A stretch of DNA of 52,597 bases from Anaeromyxobacter terrae (GCF_022690685.1 NZ_JALCYY010000038.1:1-52597), one strand, 5' to 3'. Numbered from the stretch's first letter, positions 8,301 through 23,753 are shown. Made by a program: numbers and translations. The notes: a model not told the origin generated them from the letters alone.

Positions 8301-8693
8301 TCAGATGCTCGGCGGCTGCGCCGGCGCGACGAACCGCGGCGCCGCGGCCCGCTCGCTGCCGGTTGCGCACTCGGTGCAGAGGACCGCGTAGGGCAGGGCG
8401 GCGAGCCGGCGCGGGTCGATCTCCTGCTCGCAGTCCTTGCAGATCCCGTACGTCCCAGCGTCGATCCGCGCGAGGGCAGCGTCGATCTGCTGGAGGTCCC
8501 GGCGCTGGTTCTCGGAGAGGCGCGCGAGGGTGAACGCCTCGTGGTCGGTCTGCGCCCCCTCCTCGAACTCCGGGTCCCGCTCGGCGGAGCGGAGCGCGTC
8601 GAGCTCGGCGTCGGCGCGGCGGAACGTCTCGAGGATCACGCGGCGGCGGCGCTGCAGCTCGTTCTTCAGCGTCTCGAACCTGTCGTCGGCCAC
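8301..8693 (-). CDS. DksA/TraR-family zinc-finger protein
   Basis: The 130-residue product has a helical coiled coil (about 1-75) followed by the DksA/TraR four-Cys zinc finger. This is CKDCEQEIDPRRL...VLCTEC, at about 85-109, in the GTYGICKDC context typical of the family. DksA proteins enter the RNA polymerase secondary channel and modulate transcription with ppGpp. The coiled-coil tip lacks an obvious DxxDxA triad, so it may be a DksA-like relative rather than the main DksA. The start is GTG at 8693, with AAAGGAA upstream as ribosome site. The gene is inverted between topA and trmFO, which are usually adjacent. Confidence 0.88.
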   Translation of the reverse strand: MADDRFETLKNELQRRRRVILETFRRADAELDALRSAERDPEFEEGAQTDHEAFTLARLSENQRRDLQQIDAALARIDAGTYGICKDCEQEIDPRRLAALPYAVLCTECATGSERAAAPRFVAPAQPPSI

Positions 8694-8896
8694 GTTGCGT
8701 TCCTTTCGCCGGGACGATAGATGGAGCGCGCCCGGTCCGGCCGAAACCTCTCTCGCCGCCGCCCCCCGGGCCCCGGGCGCGCCCGGCTCGAAAGCTGCGC
8801 ACCGTGGGGCGAGGCGGCCAGGTCGTCGGGGTTCCGAGAGATCGATAGGCGCTCGGCTGGCGGAGAGCCAGCCATGCGATGGGACGACGGGGGGAC

Positions 8897-10252
8897 ATGG
8901 GACACGCGTGCGTGACGGTGATCGGCGGGGGGCTCGCGGGGAGCGAGGCCGCCTGGCGCCTCGCCGAGGGCGGCGTCGAGGTCGAGCTCGTCGAGATGAA
9001 GCCGGGCCGGCGCTCGCCCGCTCACGTGCTCGACGGCCTCGCGGAGCTCGTGTGCTCGAACTCCCTCCGCTCTGACAACCCGCACAACGCGGTGGGGCTG
9101 CTCCACGAGGAGCTGCGCCGCCTCGGAAGCCTCGTCCTCGCCGCCGCCGACGCGACCCGCGTCCCGGCGGGGGACGCGCTCGCGGTCGACCGCGAGCGGT
9201 TCAGCGGGCTCGTCGGCGAGCGGCTGCGCGGCCATCCGCGCGTGCGCATCCGCGAGGAGGAGGTGCTGCGCCTCCCCCCGGGGCCCGGGCTCGCGCTCGT
9301 CGCCACCGGGCCGCTCACCGGCGACGCGCTCGCGGCGGACGTCGCCGCGCTCGCCGGCGGGCGGCTCCACTTCTACGACGCCATCGCGCCGATCGTGGCG
9401 GCCGACTCGATCGACATGTCGATCGCGTACGCGCGCTCCCGCTACGGAAAGGGCGGCGGGGACGACTACCTCAACCTGCCGTTCGACGAGGGGCAGTACC
9501 GCGCGTTCGTCGCGGCGCTCCTCGCGGGCGAGAAGGTCCCCGCGCACGCGTTCGAGGAGCCGCGCTACTTCGAGGGCTGCTTGCCGATCGAGGTGATGGC
9601 CGAGCGGGGCGCGGAGGTGCTCGCCTTCGGGCCGATGAAGCCCGTCGGCCTCGAGGACCCGCGCACCGGCCGGCGCCCGCACGCGGTCGTGCAGCTTCGC
9701 CGCGAGGACGTGGCCGGGACGGCGTACAACCTCGTCGGGTTCCAGACGCGCCTCACCTGGACGGAGCAGCGGCGCATCTTCAGGGAGCACGTGCCCGGCT
9801 TCGCGAACGCCGAGTTCGTGCGCCTCGGGCAGATCCACCGGAACACGTTCCTCGAGGCGCCCCGCGTCCTCGCGCCGGACCTCTCCGCGCGCGAGCGGCC
9901 GCACCTGTTCTTCGCGGGCCAGATCACCGGGGTCGAGGGCTACGTGGAGTCGGCCGCGTGCGGTCACCTCGCCGCGCGCGCCATCCTGGACCGGCTCGCC
10001 GGACGCCCCTTCCTCCCGCCCCCGGCCGCGACCGCGCTCGGGGCGCTCCATCGACATCTCACCGGCGAGGCCCATCCGCCGGGGTACGATTACCAGCCGA
10101 CGAACGTCGTGTTCGCGCTGTTCCCCCCGCTCACCGGGCGCCACCGCGGCAAGGCCGCGCGCAAGGAGGCCCACGTCGAGCGGGCGCGAAAGGAGATCGC
10201 GTCGTGGATCGACCCCATTGCGGACGCCGCCCCATCGGCCTCCCGGCCCTGA
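8897..10252 (+). CDS. trmFO: tRNA m5U54 methyltransferase TrmFO (folate/FAD-dependent)
   Basis: TrmFO (formerly Gid) methylates U54 of tRNA using methylene-tetrahydrofolate and FAD. The 451-residue protein starts with the FAD-binding motif [15 protein letters not shown]. Further family signatures are [37 protein letters not shown], the conserved-Cys region [14 protein letters not shown], and [17 protein letters not shown]. The ATG at 8897 follows a purine-rich GGGGGGAC. An in-frame ATG at 8879 would add six residues and is less well placed. The last 49 bases overlap the start of the next gene. Confidence 0.96.
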   Translation: MGHACVTVIGGGLAGSEAAWRLAEGGVEVELVEMKPGRRSPAHVLDGLAELVCSNSLRSDNPHNAVGLLHEELRRLGSLVLAAADATRVPAGDALAVDRERFSGLVGERLRGHPRVRIREEEVLRLPPGPGLALVATGPLTGDALAADVAALAGGRLHFYDAIAPIVAADSIDMSIAYARSRYGKGGGDDYLNLPFDEGQYRAFVAALLAGEKVPAHAFEEPRYFEGCLPIEVMAERGAEVLAFGPMKPVGLEDPRTGRRPHAVVQLRREDVAGTAYNLVGFQTRLTWTEQRRIFREHVPGFANAEFVRLGQIHRNTFLEAPRVLAPDLSARERPHLFFAGQITGVEGYVESAACGHLAARAILDRLAGRPFLPPPAATALGALHRHLTGEAHPPGYDYQPTNVVFALFPPLTGRHRGKAARKEAHVERARKEIASWIDPIADAAPSASRP

Positions 10253-11793
10253 CCCTCGCCGCCGCGGCCGCCCTCGCGGCCGGCTGCACCGGCGAGCGCG
10301 ACTCCACGCAGAAGCGCGAGCTCGGCCGCGCGGTGCACCGCGGGCAGGTGCGCGCCCTGAAGGGCTCGGCGGACGGCGCGTGGCTCGCGTTCCTCGACGG
10401 GTGCGCCGAGGTCAAGGGGCAGTACCTCCCGCCCCAGACCGCGAGCTGCGCGCTGCGGGTCGTGCCCGTCGCGGGCGGTGAGGCGCGCAAGGTGGCGCCC
10501 TCCGTCACCACGCTCCCGCACGGGTTCGCGTGGGCGCCCCAGGGCGACGTGCTCGCCGCGCTCGGCGAGTACGACTACCTCGCGGGCGCGGGCACGCTCT
10601 ACGTCGCCCGCGCCGGCGGCGAGCCGGCGAGGATCGCCGACGGCGTGACGTTCACCGGGTTCGCTGCCGGCGGCGATCGCGTGGCGGCGATCGCCGGAGG
10701 GCGTCTGCTGTGGGTGAAGCCCGGCGAGGCCCCCGCCTGGCTGCCGGGCGCGGATGGGCTCTCCTCGTTCGAGCTGCTCGCCCGCGACGCCGCGCCGCGC
10801 GCGGGGGCGACCACCGCGCTCGCTCGCCGCGCGGTCCGCTCGGGCGGGACGCTGCTCGCCGTGCGCGCCGCGAGCGAGCCGCCCGCGCGCGTGGCGGAGC
10901 GCACCGGCGAGTACGCCTTCGCTCCGGGCGGCGCGGCCTACGCGTTCACCGTCCAGGCGGCCGGCGGATACGACCTCATGCTCGCGGCGGGCGGCGCGCC
11001 GGCGCGGGTCGCGCGCCGGGTGGGGGCGTTCGCGTTCTCGCGGGACGGCGGCGCGCTCGCCTACGTCGCGGACGTCGAGCCGGGCCAGCAGGGCGAGCTC
11101 CACGCCGGGCCGGTCGGCAAGCCGGGCGCGCTGTGCGGCCGTGAGGTGGGCGAGTTTCGCTGGGCGGCGCGCGCGCCGCGCCTCGCCTGGCTCGAGCACT
11201 ACGATCCCCGCGTCCGCGCCGGCGTCCTCGGCGCGGGCGGCCCGGGGCTCTCGCCGCGGACCTTCGGCGCCAACGTCTCGGAGTTCGAGCTCTCGGCGGA
11301 CGGCGCCCACCTCGCGATGATGCAGCACTCGACCCGGGGCGGTTACTCGGTCGACCTCGCCCTCGCGCACCTCGAGGCGCCGAAGGGAACTCCGGCGGAG
11401 CGGGTCGCGCAGGGGGTCTTCGGCTTCGCCTTCTCGCCCGACGCGCGCTGGCTCTACTTCCGGACGCGCTGCACCCGGAACGCCGAGGCGTGCGACCTCG
11501 AGCGCGTGCCCGCGAACGGGCTCGCCGGGGGGAAGAAGCCCGAGGCCGTGGCGCAGGGGGTGAAGAGCTTCGAGTTCGACCCGCGCGATCCCGAGCGGCT
11601 CCTCGTCACCTGGCAGCGCTCCGACATGGTCGCGCTGGACGTCGCGCTCTGGGAGGGCGGGAAGCTCGTCTCCATCGACACCCACGTGCTCCCCGGCACC
11701 GCCCGCTTCCTCGGGCCGGACTCGCGGCGCGTCGCCTACGTGGTCGTGGATCCGAAGCGGGCGGGGGTGTACGTGGCCGAGCTGCCGAGGTGA
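10204..11793 (+). CDS. Putative lipoprotein with beta-propeller-like repeats
   Basis: The product (529 residues from GTG 10204) has a signal peptide ending in LAAGC, so it is probably a lipoprotein. The body consists of many short repeats of the form [21 protein letters not shown] and [13 protein letters not shown]. These resemble TolB/PD40 propeller blades, so a periplasmic or outer-membrane propeller is likely. No enzyme motif is visible. The start lies inside trmFO; AAAGGAG eight bases upstream supports it and no later start would keep the signal peptide. The gene therefore overlaps trmFO by 49 bases in another frame. Confidence 0.7.
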   Translation: MDRPHCGRRPIGLPALTLAAAAALAAGCTGERDSTQKRELGRAVHRGQVRALKGSADGAWLAFLDGCAEVKGQYLPPQTASCALRVVPVAGGEARKVAPSVTTLPHGFAWAPQGDVLAALGEYDYLAGAGTLYVARAGGEPARIADGVTFTGFAAGGDRVAAIAGGRLLWVKPGEAPAWLPGADGLSSFELLARDAAPRAGATTALARRAVRSGGTLLAVRAASEPPARVAERTGEYAFAPGGAAYAFTVQAAGGYDLMLAAGGAPARVARRVGAFAFSRDGGALAYVADVEPGQQGELHAGPVGKPGALCGREVGEFRWAARAPRLAWLEHYDPRVRAGVLGAGGPGLSPRTFGANVSEFELSADGAHLAMMQHSTRGGYSVDLALAHLEAPKGTPAERVAQGVFGFAFSPDARWLYFRTRCTRNAEACDLERVPANGLAGGKKPEAVAQGVKSFEFDPRDPERLLVTWQRSDMVALDVALWEGGKLVSIDTHVLPGTARFLGPDSRRVAYVVVDPKRAGVYVAELPR

Positions 11794-11927
11794 GGGCCGC
11801 CCCCGACCTCGACGCCGACGGACCGAGGAGCGTCTCATCCCGAGCTGGGCGCCTCGGCGCCGTGCGAGGCGCGAGGTCGCGAGGGACGACCTCGACCTCG
11901 AAATTCGCGTCCTCCCTGACCCGGTGC

Positions 11928-11933
11928 TACCGA
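11928..11933 (+). promoter_or_regulatory. Possible xerC -10 (TACCGA), predicted +1 next to the GTG
   Basis: GCTACCGA ends seven bases before the GTG at 11941, giving an expected +1 at 11940. The hslV gene has a very similar GCTACCTA at the same distance. There is no good -35. The support is mainly the repeated geometry. Confidence 0.3.
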
Positions 11934-11940
11934 TCGGCAC

Positions 11941-12870
11941 GTGCCCGTCGACGAGGGGACCCTCCCGCCCGAGATCCAGCGCTTCGCGGCCTATCTCCGC
12001 ACGGAGCGCCGCGCCTCGCCGCACACGGTGAAGGCGTATCTCACCGACCTCTCCCAGTACGCCGCGTACCTGGCGGACGCGGGACAGCGCGTCGTCCCTT
12101 CCTCGCCCGCGATCGTCCGCGCCTTCCTCGCGCGCGCGGCGGGCGACGCCGGGGCGATGAGCCTCGGGCGCAAGCTCTCCGCGATCCGGACGCTCTACCG
12201 GTTCCTCGTGCGCGAGGGGCTCGCGCCGGCGAACCCGGCGCGCTCGGTCTCCGGCCCGAAGCGCCCGAAGCGGCTCCCCGAGGTCCTGCCCGAGGAGGAG
12301 GTCGCGGCGCTCGTGGAGGCCCCCGCGCTCGCCGCGCCGCTCGACCTGCGCGATCGCGCGTTCCTGGAGCTGCTCTACGCGAGCGGGCTCCGCGTCTCGG
12401 AGCTCACCGGGCTCGACCGCGAGTCGCTCGATCTCGGCCAGCGGCTCGTGCGGGTCCTCGGCAAGCGCAGCAAGGAGCGGATCGTCCCGTTCGGCGTGAC
12501 TGCGGCCGAGGCGATCGGTCGCTACCTCGACGAGGCCCGGCCGGTCCTCGCCACGGGCCGCGACCACGCCACCGCGCGCGAGGCGCTCTTCCTCAACTAC
12601 CGCGGCGGACGGCTCAGCCCCCGCTCGGTCGCGCGGCGGCTCGACCGGGCCGTGCTCGCCACCGGGCTGCCGCGCCACGTGCACCCGCACGTGCTGCGCC
12701 ACTGCTTCGCGACGCACCTGCTCGGGAACGGCGCCGACCTGCGCGGCATCCAGGAGCTGCTCGGGCACGCCTCGCTCTCCACGACGCAGCGCTACACCCA
12801 CGTGGACTGGAAGCGGCTCGCCGCGGTCTACGACGCGGCCCATCCGCGCGCGAAGCGCGAGCGCAGCTGA
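11941..12870 (+). CDS. xerC: Tyrosine recombinase XerC
   Basis: Xer recombinases resolve chromosome dimers at dif. The 309-residue protein has the SAM-like N-terminal DNA-binding domain (about 8-95, with [19 protein letters not shown]) and the catalytic domain. The catalytic set is complete: Arg in ASGLRVSEL (about 156), Lys in GKRSKERIV, HxxR in [12 protein letters not shown], His in [11 protein letters not shown] and the nucleophile Tyr in QRYTHV (about 285). XerC rather than XerD is inferred from the position next to hslVU, as in the Bacillus codV-clpQ-clpY cluster. The start is the GTG at 11941; no ribosome site is visible. Confidence 0.93.
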   Translation: MPVDEGTLPPEIQRFAAYLRTERRASPHTVKAYLTDLSQYAAYLADAGQRVVPSSPAIVRAFLARAAGDAGAMSLGRKLSAIRTLYRFLVREGLAPANPARSVSGPKRPKRLPEVLPEEEVAALVEAPALAAPLDLRDRAFLELLYASGLRVSELTGLDRESLDLGQRLVRVLGKRSKERIVPFGVTAAEAIGRYLDEARPVLATGRDHATAREALFLNYRGGRLSPRSVARRLDRAVLATGLPRHVHPHVLRHCFATHLLGNGADLRGIQELLGHASLSTTQRYTHVDWKRLAAVYDAAHPRAKRERS

Positions 12871-12911
12871 TCCTCGCGAAGGGCCGCCGCGGGCCGCGCC
12901 GATCTCCGTCG

Positions 12912-12940
12912 TTGCCCGGGGGGCCGTCCGGCGCTACCTA
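12912..12940 (+). promoter_or_regulatory. Candidate hslVU promoter, TTGCCC-17-TACCTA
   Basis: TTGCCC (12912-12917) and TACCTA (12935-12940) are spaced 17 bases. The predicted +1 coincides with the A of the hslV ATG at 12947. No ribosome site separates the -10 from the ATG, so the message may be leaderless. Confidence 0.4.
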
Positions 12941-12946
12941 CGGGCG

Positions 12947-13492
12947 ATGCGCCCCTTCCACGGGACCACCGTCCTCTGCGTCCGCCGCGACGGCAAGGTC
13001 GTCATGGCGAGCGACGGCCAGGTCACGCTCGACAAGACCGTCATGAAGTCCACCGCGCGGAAGGTCCGCCGGCTCGCCGAGGGCTCGGTCCTCGCGGGCT
13101 TCGCGGGCGCGACCGCCGACGCGTTCCAGCTCTTCGAGCTGTTCGAGAAGAAGCTCAAGGAGCACGCGCGCTCCTTGCCCCGCGCGGCGGTCGAGCTCGC
13201 GAAGCAGTGGCGCACGGACCGGCTCCTCCGGCGGCTCGAGGCGATGCTCGTCGTCGCCGATCGCGAGCACGTCCTCGTCCTCTCCGGCGCAGGCGACGTC
13301 ATCGAGCCCGATCCGGTCGCGGGCGGCGCGGTCGTCGCCATCGGCTCCGGTGGCCCTTACGCCGTGGCCGCGGCCCGCGCGCTCCTCGCCCACTCGCAGC
13401 TTCCGGCGCGGCAGATCGCGGAGGAGGCGATGAAGCTCGCGGCGGAGATCTGCATCTACACGAACGCGAACCTCACGCTCGAGGAGCTCTAG
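12947..13492 (+). CDS. hslV: ATP-dependent protease HslV, proteolytic subunit
   Basis: HslV forms the double hexameric ring of the HslUV protease. The 181-residue sequence matches the family from the catalytic threonine onward ([20 protein letters not shown]). The nucleophile would be Thr7 after removal of a six-residue propeptide MRPFHG, slightly longer than the E. coli leader. [54 protein letters not shown] and the C-terminal [14 protein letters not shown] are all family signatures. It is followed three bases later by hslU, which probably uses GAGGAG inside the hslV 3' end as ribosome site. Confidence 0.96.
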   Translation: MRPFHGTTVLCVRRDGKVVMASDGQVTLDKTVMKSTARKVRRLAEGSVLAGFAGATADAFQLFELFEKKLKEHARSLPRAAVELAKQWRTDRLLRRLEAMLVVADREHVLVLSGAGDVIEPDPVAGGAVVAIGSGGPYAVAAARALLAHSQLPARQIAEEAMKLAAEICIYTNANLTLEEL

Positions 13493-13495
13493 GCC

Positions 13496-14893
<1,398 letters not shown>

Positions 14894-14997
14894 CGGGGGC
14901 TGCCGACCACCCCTCCGGACGGCCGGTCGCTCACCGCCCCAGGTGCCCGCTTGGCGCGAGCGCGGCCGCGGGGGGACGGTGGGCTCCGGAGCTCGTC

Positions 14998-15849
14998 ATG
15001 ATCGCTCGCCGCCTTGTCCCGCTCGCGCTCGTCCTCGCCGCCTCGGCGGTCGCGCCCGCGGCGGCGCGAGGCGCGGCGGAGGCGCCGGCCGCGCGCGAGG
15101 TGCCGGAGGGGCCGCTCGGGGACGCGATCAGGCTCGGGAAGGAGCTCTTCGAGCGGACCGGGACGCACCCGCTCACGCGCCGGTACGTGAAGAACGCGCT
15201 GAGCTGCGCGTCCTGTCACCCCCAGGCTGGCGCGCAGGCCGGCGGCGCGACCCTCGTCGGCGTCGCGGCGGCGTACCCGGCCTGGTCTCCGCGGGAGAAG
15301 GCGGTCATCACGCTCGAGGATCGGGTCCTGAACTGCTTCATGCGCAGCATGAACGGGCTGCGGCCGCCGAACGGGAGCGCGCCCGCCGTCGCCATCACCG
15401 CGTACCTCACGTGGCTGTCGACGGGCGAGCGGATCGCGCAGAACCCCGAGGCGCCGCTCGGGCCGCGCAGCTTCCCGAAGCTCCCCGTGGACCCGGCCAA
15501 GGTCGACACTGCGCGCGGCGCCGCGCTCTACGCGGAGCGCTGCGCCGCGTGCCACGGCGAGGACGGCCAGGGCGACCCGCCGGTCTGGGGTCCGCGCTCG
15601 TACAACGCGGGGGCGGGGCTCGCGGACGCGACGAAGCTCGCGGGGTTCCTCAAGGTGACGATGCCTCCGGACGAGCCGAACCTCCAGGACGGCGAGGCGG
15701 TCGACCTCGCGGCGTTCCTGAACGCGAAGCCGCGGCCGGACTTCGACCTGTCGCGTCACCTGTCGCCGGGCGGCGCGTACAACGCGACCGTGCGCGGGGA
15801 GGTCGTCCGCGCGCCGACGTGGCCGCCGCGCCGCGCCGGCAAGCGGTGA
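14998..15849 (+). CDS. Periplasmic dihaem cytochrome c, thiosulfate dehydrogenase (TsdA)-like
   Basis: The 283-residue protein has a Sec signal peptide (cleavage near 25) and two haem-binding CxxCH motifs, CASCH (about 69) and CAACH (about 182). The context of the first (NALSCASCHPQAGA) and the downstream DRVLNCFMRSMNG segment match TsdA and related SoxA-like cytochromes. In TsdA a cysteine acts as an unusual axial ligand of haem 1, and the Cys in LNCFMRSMNG is a candidate for that role. TsdA oxidises thiosulfate to tetrathionate or runs in reverse. Function here is inferred from these motifs. It stands alone between hslU and argD, with GGAG at about seven bases before the ATG. Confidence 0.85.
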   Translation: MIARRLVPLALVLAASAVAPAAARGAAEAPAAREVPEGPLGDAIRLGKELFERTGTHPLTRRYVKNALSCASCHPQAGAQAGGATLVGVAAAYPAWSPREKAVITLEDRVLNCFMRSMNGLRPPNGSAPAVAITAYLTWLSTGERIAQNPEAPLGPRSFPKLPVDPAKVDTARGAALYAERCAACHGEDGQGDPPVWGPRSYNAGAGLADATKLAGFLKVTMPPDEPNLQDGEAVDLAAFLNAKPRPDFDLSRHLSPGGAYNATVRGEVVRAPTWPPRRAGKR

Positions 15850-15870
15850 CCCGCGGAGCGCGCCCGGCTC

Positions 15871-15899
15871 TAGAACACCCGCTCCGCCGCTGCTATAAG
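15871..15899 (+). promoter_or_regulatory. Candidate argD promoter, TAGAAC-17-TATAAG
   Basis: TATAAG (15894-15899) is a strong -10, preceded at 17 bases by a weak -35, TAGAAC (15871-15876). The predicted +1 is exactly the A of the argD ATG at 15906. No Shine-Dalgarno sequence is present. Confidence 0.45.
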
Positions 15900-15905
15900 C
15901 GCTGG

Positions 15906-17114
15906 ATGAGCAGCAACAACGAGGCCATCGCAGGTCGCGCGCAGAAGGTGCTCACCCCGAACTACCGGCAGCAGCCGGTGGCGATCGCGCGCGGCGAGGG
16001 CGTGCGCGTGTGGGACGCCGACGGGAACGAGTACCTCGACTTCCTGGGCGGCGTGGCGGTGAACGTGCTCGGGCACTGCCACCCGGCGCTGGTGAAGGCG
16101 CTCGAGGCGCAGGCCCGCACCGTGTGGCACGTCTCGAACCACTACTTCATCCCGCGCCAGGTGGAGCTCGCCGAGGCGCTCCTCGCCGTGACGCCGTGGG
16201 CCGGCCGCGCCTTCTTCTGCAACAGCGGCGCCGAGGCCAACGAGGCGATGCTGAAGCTCGCGCGCAAGTACCACCACGACCTCGGCCACCCCGAGCGCAA
16301 CGTGATCGTGGCCTGCGACGACTCCTTCCACGGCCGCTCGCTCTTCACCGTCACCGTGGGCGGTCAGGAGAAGTACCGGCACGGCTTCGAGCCGCTCGTC
16401 CCCGGCGTGCGCCACGTGAAGTACGGCGATCTCGCCGCGCTCGAGGCCGCGCTCGACGGCACGGTGGCGGCCTTCATCGTCGAGCCGATCATGGGCGAGT
16501 CGGGAGTGATCCCGCCGCCCGAGGGGTACTTGCAGGCGGTGCGCGAGCTCACGCGGAGGAAGGGCGTGCTGCTCTGCCTCGACGAGGTCCAGACCGGCAT
16601 CGGCCGGACCGGGAAGATGTGGGCGCACGAATGGGCCGGCGTGACCCCTGATCTGATGTCGAGCGCGAAGTCGCTCGGCGGCGGCTTCCCCATCGGCGCG
16701 CTCCTCGCGTCGGAGGAGGTCGGCCAGCACCTCTCCCCCGGGAGCCACGGCAGCACCTACGGCGGCAACCCGCTCGGCTGCGCGGTGGCGCTCGCGGTGC
16801 TGGCCGAGCTCCGGGGCGGCGTGCTCGAGCGCTCGCGTGAGGTGGGGGCGCGGCTCCGCGCCGGGCTCGAGCGGCTCGCGTCCGGCGGCCGGGTCGCCTC
16901 GGTGCGCGGCCTCGGCATGCTGCTCGCGGTGGTGGTGAAGGGCGTGTCGGCCGCCGAGGTGATGAAGGGCGCCCGCGCTCGCGGGCTGCTCGTGAACGCC
17001 ATCGGCGAGGACGTGCTGCGCCTCGCCCCCCCGCTCACCCTCACGGCGGCCGAGGCGGACCTCGCCGTCGAGCGGCTCGCCGCCGCGATCGCGGCGGCGC
17101 CCGCCAAACCCTGA
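15906..17114 (+). CDS. argD: Acetylornithine aminotransferase
   Basis: ArgD converts N-acetylglutamate semialdehyde to N-acetylornithine with glutamate as amino donor in arginine synthesis, and often serves lysine synthesis too. The 402-residue class III PLP aminotransferase shows YLDFLGGVAVNVLGHCHP, the PLP-phosphate motif FCNSGAEANEAMLKLAR, CLDEVQTGIGRTGKMWA, and the Schiff-base lysine in SSAKSLGGGFPIGALL (about 257). A close relative such as succinylornithine or GABA aminotransferase is possible by sequence, but argF 17 bases downstream supports ArgD. Confidence 0.95.
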   Translation: MSSNNEAIAGRAQKVLTPNYRQQPVAIARGEGVRVWDADGNEYLDFLGGVAVNVLGHCHPALVKALEAQARTVWHVSNHYFIPRQVELAEALLAVTPWAGRAFFCNSGAEANEAMLKLARKYHHDLGHPERNVIVACDDSFHGRSLFTVTVGGQEKYRHGFEPLVPGVRHVKYGDLAALEAALDGTVAAFIVEPIMGESGVIPPPEGYLQAVRELTRRKGVLLCLDEVQTGIGRTGKMWAHEWAGVTPDLMSSAKSLGGGFPIGALLASEEVGQHLSPGSHGSTYGGNPLGCAVALAVLAELRGGVLERSREVGARLRAGLERLASGGRVASVRGLGMLLAVVVKGVSAAEVMKGARARGLLVNAIGEDVLRLAPPLTLTAAEADLAVERLAAAIAAAPAKP

Positions 17115-17131
17115 TCTCCGCGGAGGCTCCC

Positions 17132-18061
17132 ATGGCACGCCCGACCGGCACGAAGCGCGACTTCCTCCGCCTCACCGACCTCGATCGCTCCGAGCTCCTC
17201 GAGCTCGTGGAGCGCGCCGCGGAGTGGAAGCTCCTCGGCAAGCGGGGGCCCCGTCCGCTCGAGCACGCCACCATCGGCCTCGTGTTCGAGAAGGCCTCGA
17301 CGCGCACGCGCGTCTCCTTCGCCGTGGCCGCCTACCAGCTCGGCGGCGACGCGATGATGCTGTCGCCCCGCGACACGCAGCTCGGGCGCGGCGAGCCCAT
17401 CCGCGACACCGCCCGCGTCCTCTCGCGCTACCTCGACTGCCTCGTCGTGCGGACGTTCGAGCACGACAAGATCGAGGAGATGTCGCGCTACGCCTCGGTG
17501 CCGGTGGTGAACGCGCTCACCGACTCGTCGCACCCCTGCCAGCTCCTCGCCGATCTGCTCACCGTGACCGAGCGCTTCGGCGCGGACGCGCTCTCGAAGG
17601 GCGGGCTCTCGGTCGCGTGGATCGGCGACGGCAACAACATGGCTAACAGCTGGCTCGAGGCCTGCGTCCTGCTCGGCTTCGACCTGCGCATCGCCTGCCC
17701 CGAGGGCTACGATCCCGATCCGAAGCTCCTCGCTCGCGCCGGCGGCCACGCGCGCGTCGTGCGCTCGCCCGCGGAGGCCGCGGCGGGGGCCCACGTCGTG
17801 AACACCGACGTCTGGGCCAGCATGGGCCAGGAGGGCGAGGCGGACGAGCGCAAGCGCCGCTTCGCCGGGTTCATCGTGGACGAGGCGCTCATGCAGAAGG
17901 CGCGGCCGGAGGCCATCGTGCTGCACTGCCTCCCCGCCCACCGCGGCGAGGAGATCACCGACGGCGTGCTCGAAGGGCCGCAGTCGGCGGTGTTCGACGA
18001 GGCCGAGAACCGGCTCCACGCGCAGAAGGCGCTCCTCGAGCTGCTGCTCTCCCCCCGCTGA
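17132..18061 (+). CDS. argF: Ornithine carbamoyltransferase
   Basis: ArgF makes citrulline from ornithine and carbamoyl phosphate in the cytosol. The 309-residue protein contains the carbamoyl-phosphate motif STRTR (EKASTRTRVSF, about 51-61), the HPCQ motif (SSHPCQLLAD, about 130), the DGNN ornithine-site motif (WIGDGNNMANSW) and HCLPAHRG near the C terminus (about 269). Length and motif order are normal. The ATG follows GGAGG eight bases upstream. It is co-transcribed with argD and ends before a strong hairpin at 18093-18114. Confidence 0.96.
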   Translation: MARPTGTKRDFLRLTDLDRSELLELVERAAEWKLLGKRGPRPLEHATIGLVFEKASTRTRVSFAVAAYQLGGDAMMLSPRDTQLGRGEPIRDTARVLSRYLDCLVVRTFEHDKIEEMSRYASVPVVNALTDSSHPCQLLADLLTVTERFGADALSKGGLSVAWIGDGNNMANSWLEACVLLGFDLRIACPEGYDPDPKLLARAGGHARVVRSPAEAAAGAHVVNTDVWASMGQEGEADERKRRFAGFIVDEALMQKARPEAIVLHCLPAHRGEEITDGVLEGPQSAVFDEAENRLHAQKALLELLLSPR

Positions 18062-18092
18062 GGTGGGTCCCGGGCTACCGGGCCTTTCGGGT

Positions 18093-18114
18093 GACGCACC
18101 ATCTGTGGTGCGTC
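18093..18114 (+). terminator. Hairpin after argF (possible terminator or processing site)
   Basis: GACGCACCA-TCTG-TGGTGCGTC is a perfect 9-base stem with a tetraloop, 32 bases after the argF stop. There is no U-tract, so intrinsic termination would be weak. A weak promoter-like pair (TTGACC at 18118-18123, TAATGT at 18142-18147, 18 bases apart) follows directly, suggesting the Hsp70 module can start its own transcript. Confidence 0.5.
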
Positions 18115-18181
18115 GCGTTGACCCTCCCAGGTACGGGCCGGTAATGTCGGTTCGCCAGCGGGGTGGCGGGGGTCATCTGGC

Positions 18182-19143
18182 TTGAGCAGCGACAAGTACA
18201 GCGGATTCCAGTTCGCTCCCGCGGAGCTCGGCGAGGACGTCGAGCTCGATCTCGATCGACGCAAGGACGTCCTGTTCGCCGCCGCGCACGCGGACAGGTG
18301 GACCCACTGGGAGGCCCTGGGCCTGCCGTGGAACGCCTCCGTGGAGGCGGCTCGCGCTGCATACCTGGGAAAGGTGAAGCTCTTTCACCCCGACCGTTAC
18401 GCGGGGCGCCGGCTCGGGAGCTACCAGGGCCGGCTGGAGCGGGTGTTCCGGCGGATCACCGAGGCGCGCGACGTGCTCGCGGACGAGGGCCGGCGCGCCG
18501 CCTACGCCCGGGAGACCGCGCCGCCCGAGGTGCGCGCTCAGCTCGAGGCGCGCCGCCTCGAGGACGAGCGCCGCGCGAGCGAGCGCCGGGCCCGGCTCGT
18601 CCGCCAGAACCCCATCGTCGGGCGCGCCTCGCGCGTCGGCGAGCTCGTCGCGCGCGCGAAGGACGCGCTCGCGGAGGGTCGCCTCCGGGAGGCGTCGAAC
18701 GATCTGCGGCTCGCGCTCGACCTCGATCCGCGCCACCCCGAGGCCGTGCGGCTGGCCCCGGAGGCGCGTCGCCGGGCCGCCGGGCAGCGCGCCGCCGAGC
18801 TCGTGCACGAGGGCGCCACGGCCGAGGCCACCGGACGCCCCGGCGCCGCGCTCGCCGCCTACCGCGAGGCGCTCGCCGTGGAGCCCGGCAACGTCCGCGC
18901 CGCCGCCGCGGGAGCGCGGGCCGCCCTCGCCGCCGGCGACGTCGCGGCCGCGCGAACCCTCGCCGACGCGGCGGTCCGGGCAGGCCCGCAGGCCGCCATC
19001 GCCCACGAGGCGCTCGGGATGGTCCTCGACGCCCAGGGCGAGCGGAAGGAGGCCCGCCGCGCGCTGGAGCGCGCCCTCGAGCTCGACCCCGGGCGCGCCT
19101 CCGCGAAGGAGCGGCTGAAGGGCCTGCGCTGGAGCTTCCTCGG

Positions 19144-19147
<4 letters not shown>
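18182..19147 (+). CDS. J-domain protein with TPR repeats
   Basis: This 321-residue protein probably stimulates and targets the Hsp70 encoded next. A DnaJ-like J domain lies at about 38-105 and has the essential HPD tripeptide at 69-71 (KLFHPDRYAG), so ATPase stimulation should be possible. The G/F and zinc-finger regions of DnaJ are absent. Instead, TPR helices fill about 140-310, with repeats such as AEATGRPGAALAAYREAL and GERKEARRALERALELDPG. The start is TTG at 18182; no better start retains the N-terminal segment, though the first 25 residues are not needed for the J domain. The 3' end overlaps the Hsp70 start (ATGA at 19144-19147), implying coupled translation. Confidence 0.82.
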
Positions 19148-21009
<1,862 letters not shown>

Positions 21010-21012
21010 GCG

Positions 21013-23492
<2,480 letters not shown>

Positions 23493-23496
<4 letters not shown>

Positions 23497-23699
23497 AGGA
23501 CATGCACTGCCGGGACGTGGGGATGAACTGCGACTTCGTGGCGCGCGGGAGCACCGAGCAGGAGATCATGGATCAGGCCGGCCGCCACGCGCAGCAGGCG
23601 CACAACATGACCGTGACCCCGGAGCTCGCGGACAAGGTGAAGGGGCTCATCCACGACGAGTCGAGCGACGCGCACCGTCAGTCGATGGCGCGGCGCTAG
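23493..23699 (+). CDS. Small DUF1059 protein
   Basis: The 68-residue product contains MHCRDVGMNCDFVARGSTE near the start and a His-rich middle (GRHAQQAHNM), the pattern of the DUF1059 family of unknown function. Two Cys and several His residues could bind a metal; this is inference. The GTG at 23493 is set by a strong GGAGGTGGA ribosome site. It stands alone between argG and the converging MaoC genes. Confidence 0.85.
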
Positions 23700-23753
23700 A
23701 GGGGCGAAGGGCCGCGCTCGCCGCGACGCGGGGAGCGCGGCGCCGGCGCCCGC

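Noticed and set aside
8879-8896. Alternative upstream ATG for trmFO
   Set aside because: It adds six residues before the conserved FAD motif and has a poorer ribosome site than the ATG at 8897.
14894-14997. codY-like gene expected after hslU by analogy with Bacillus
   Set aside because: The gap holds no such gene; the next gene is a dihaem cytochrome.
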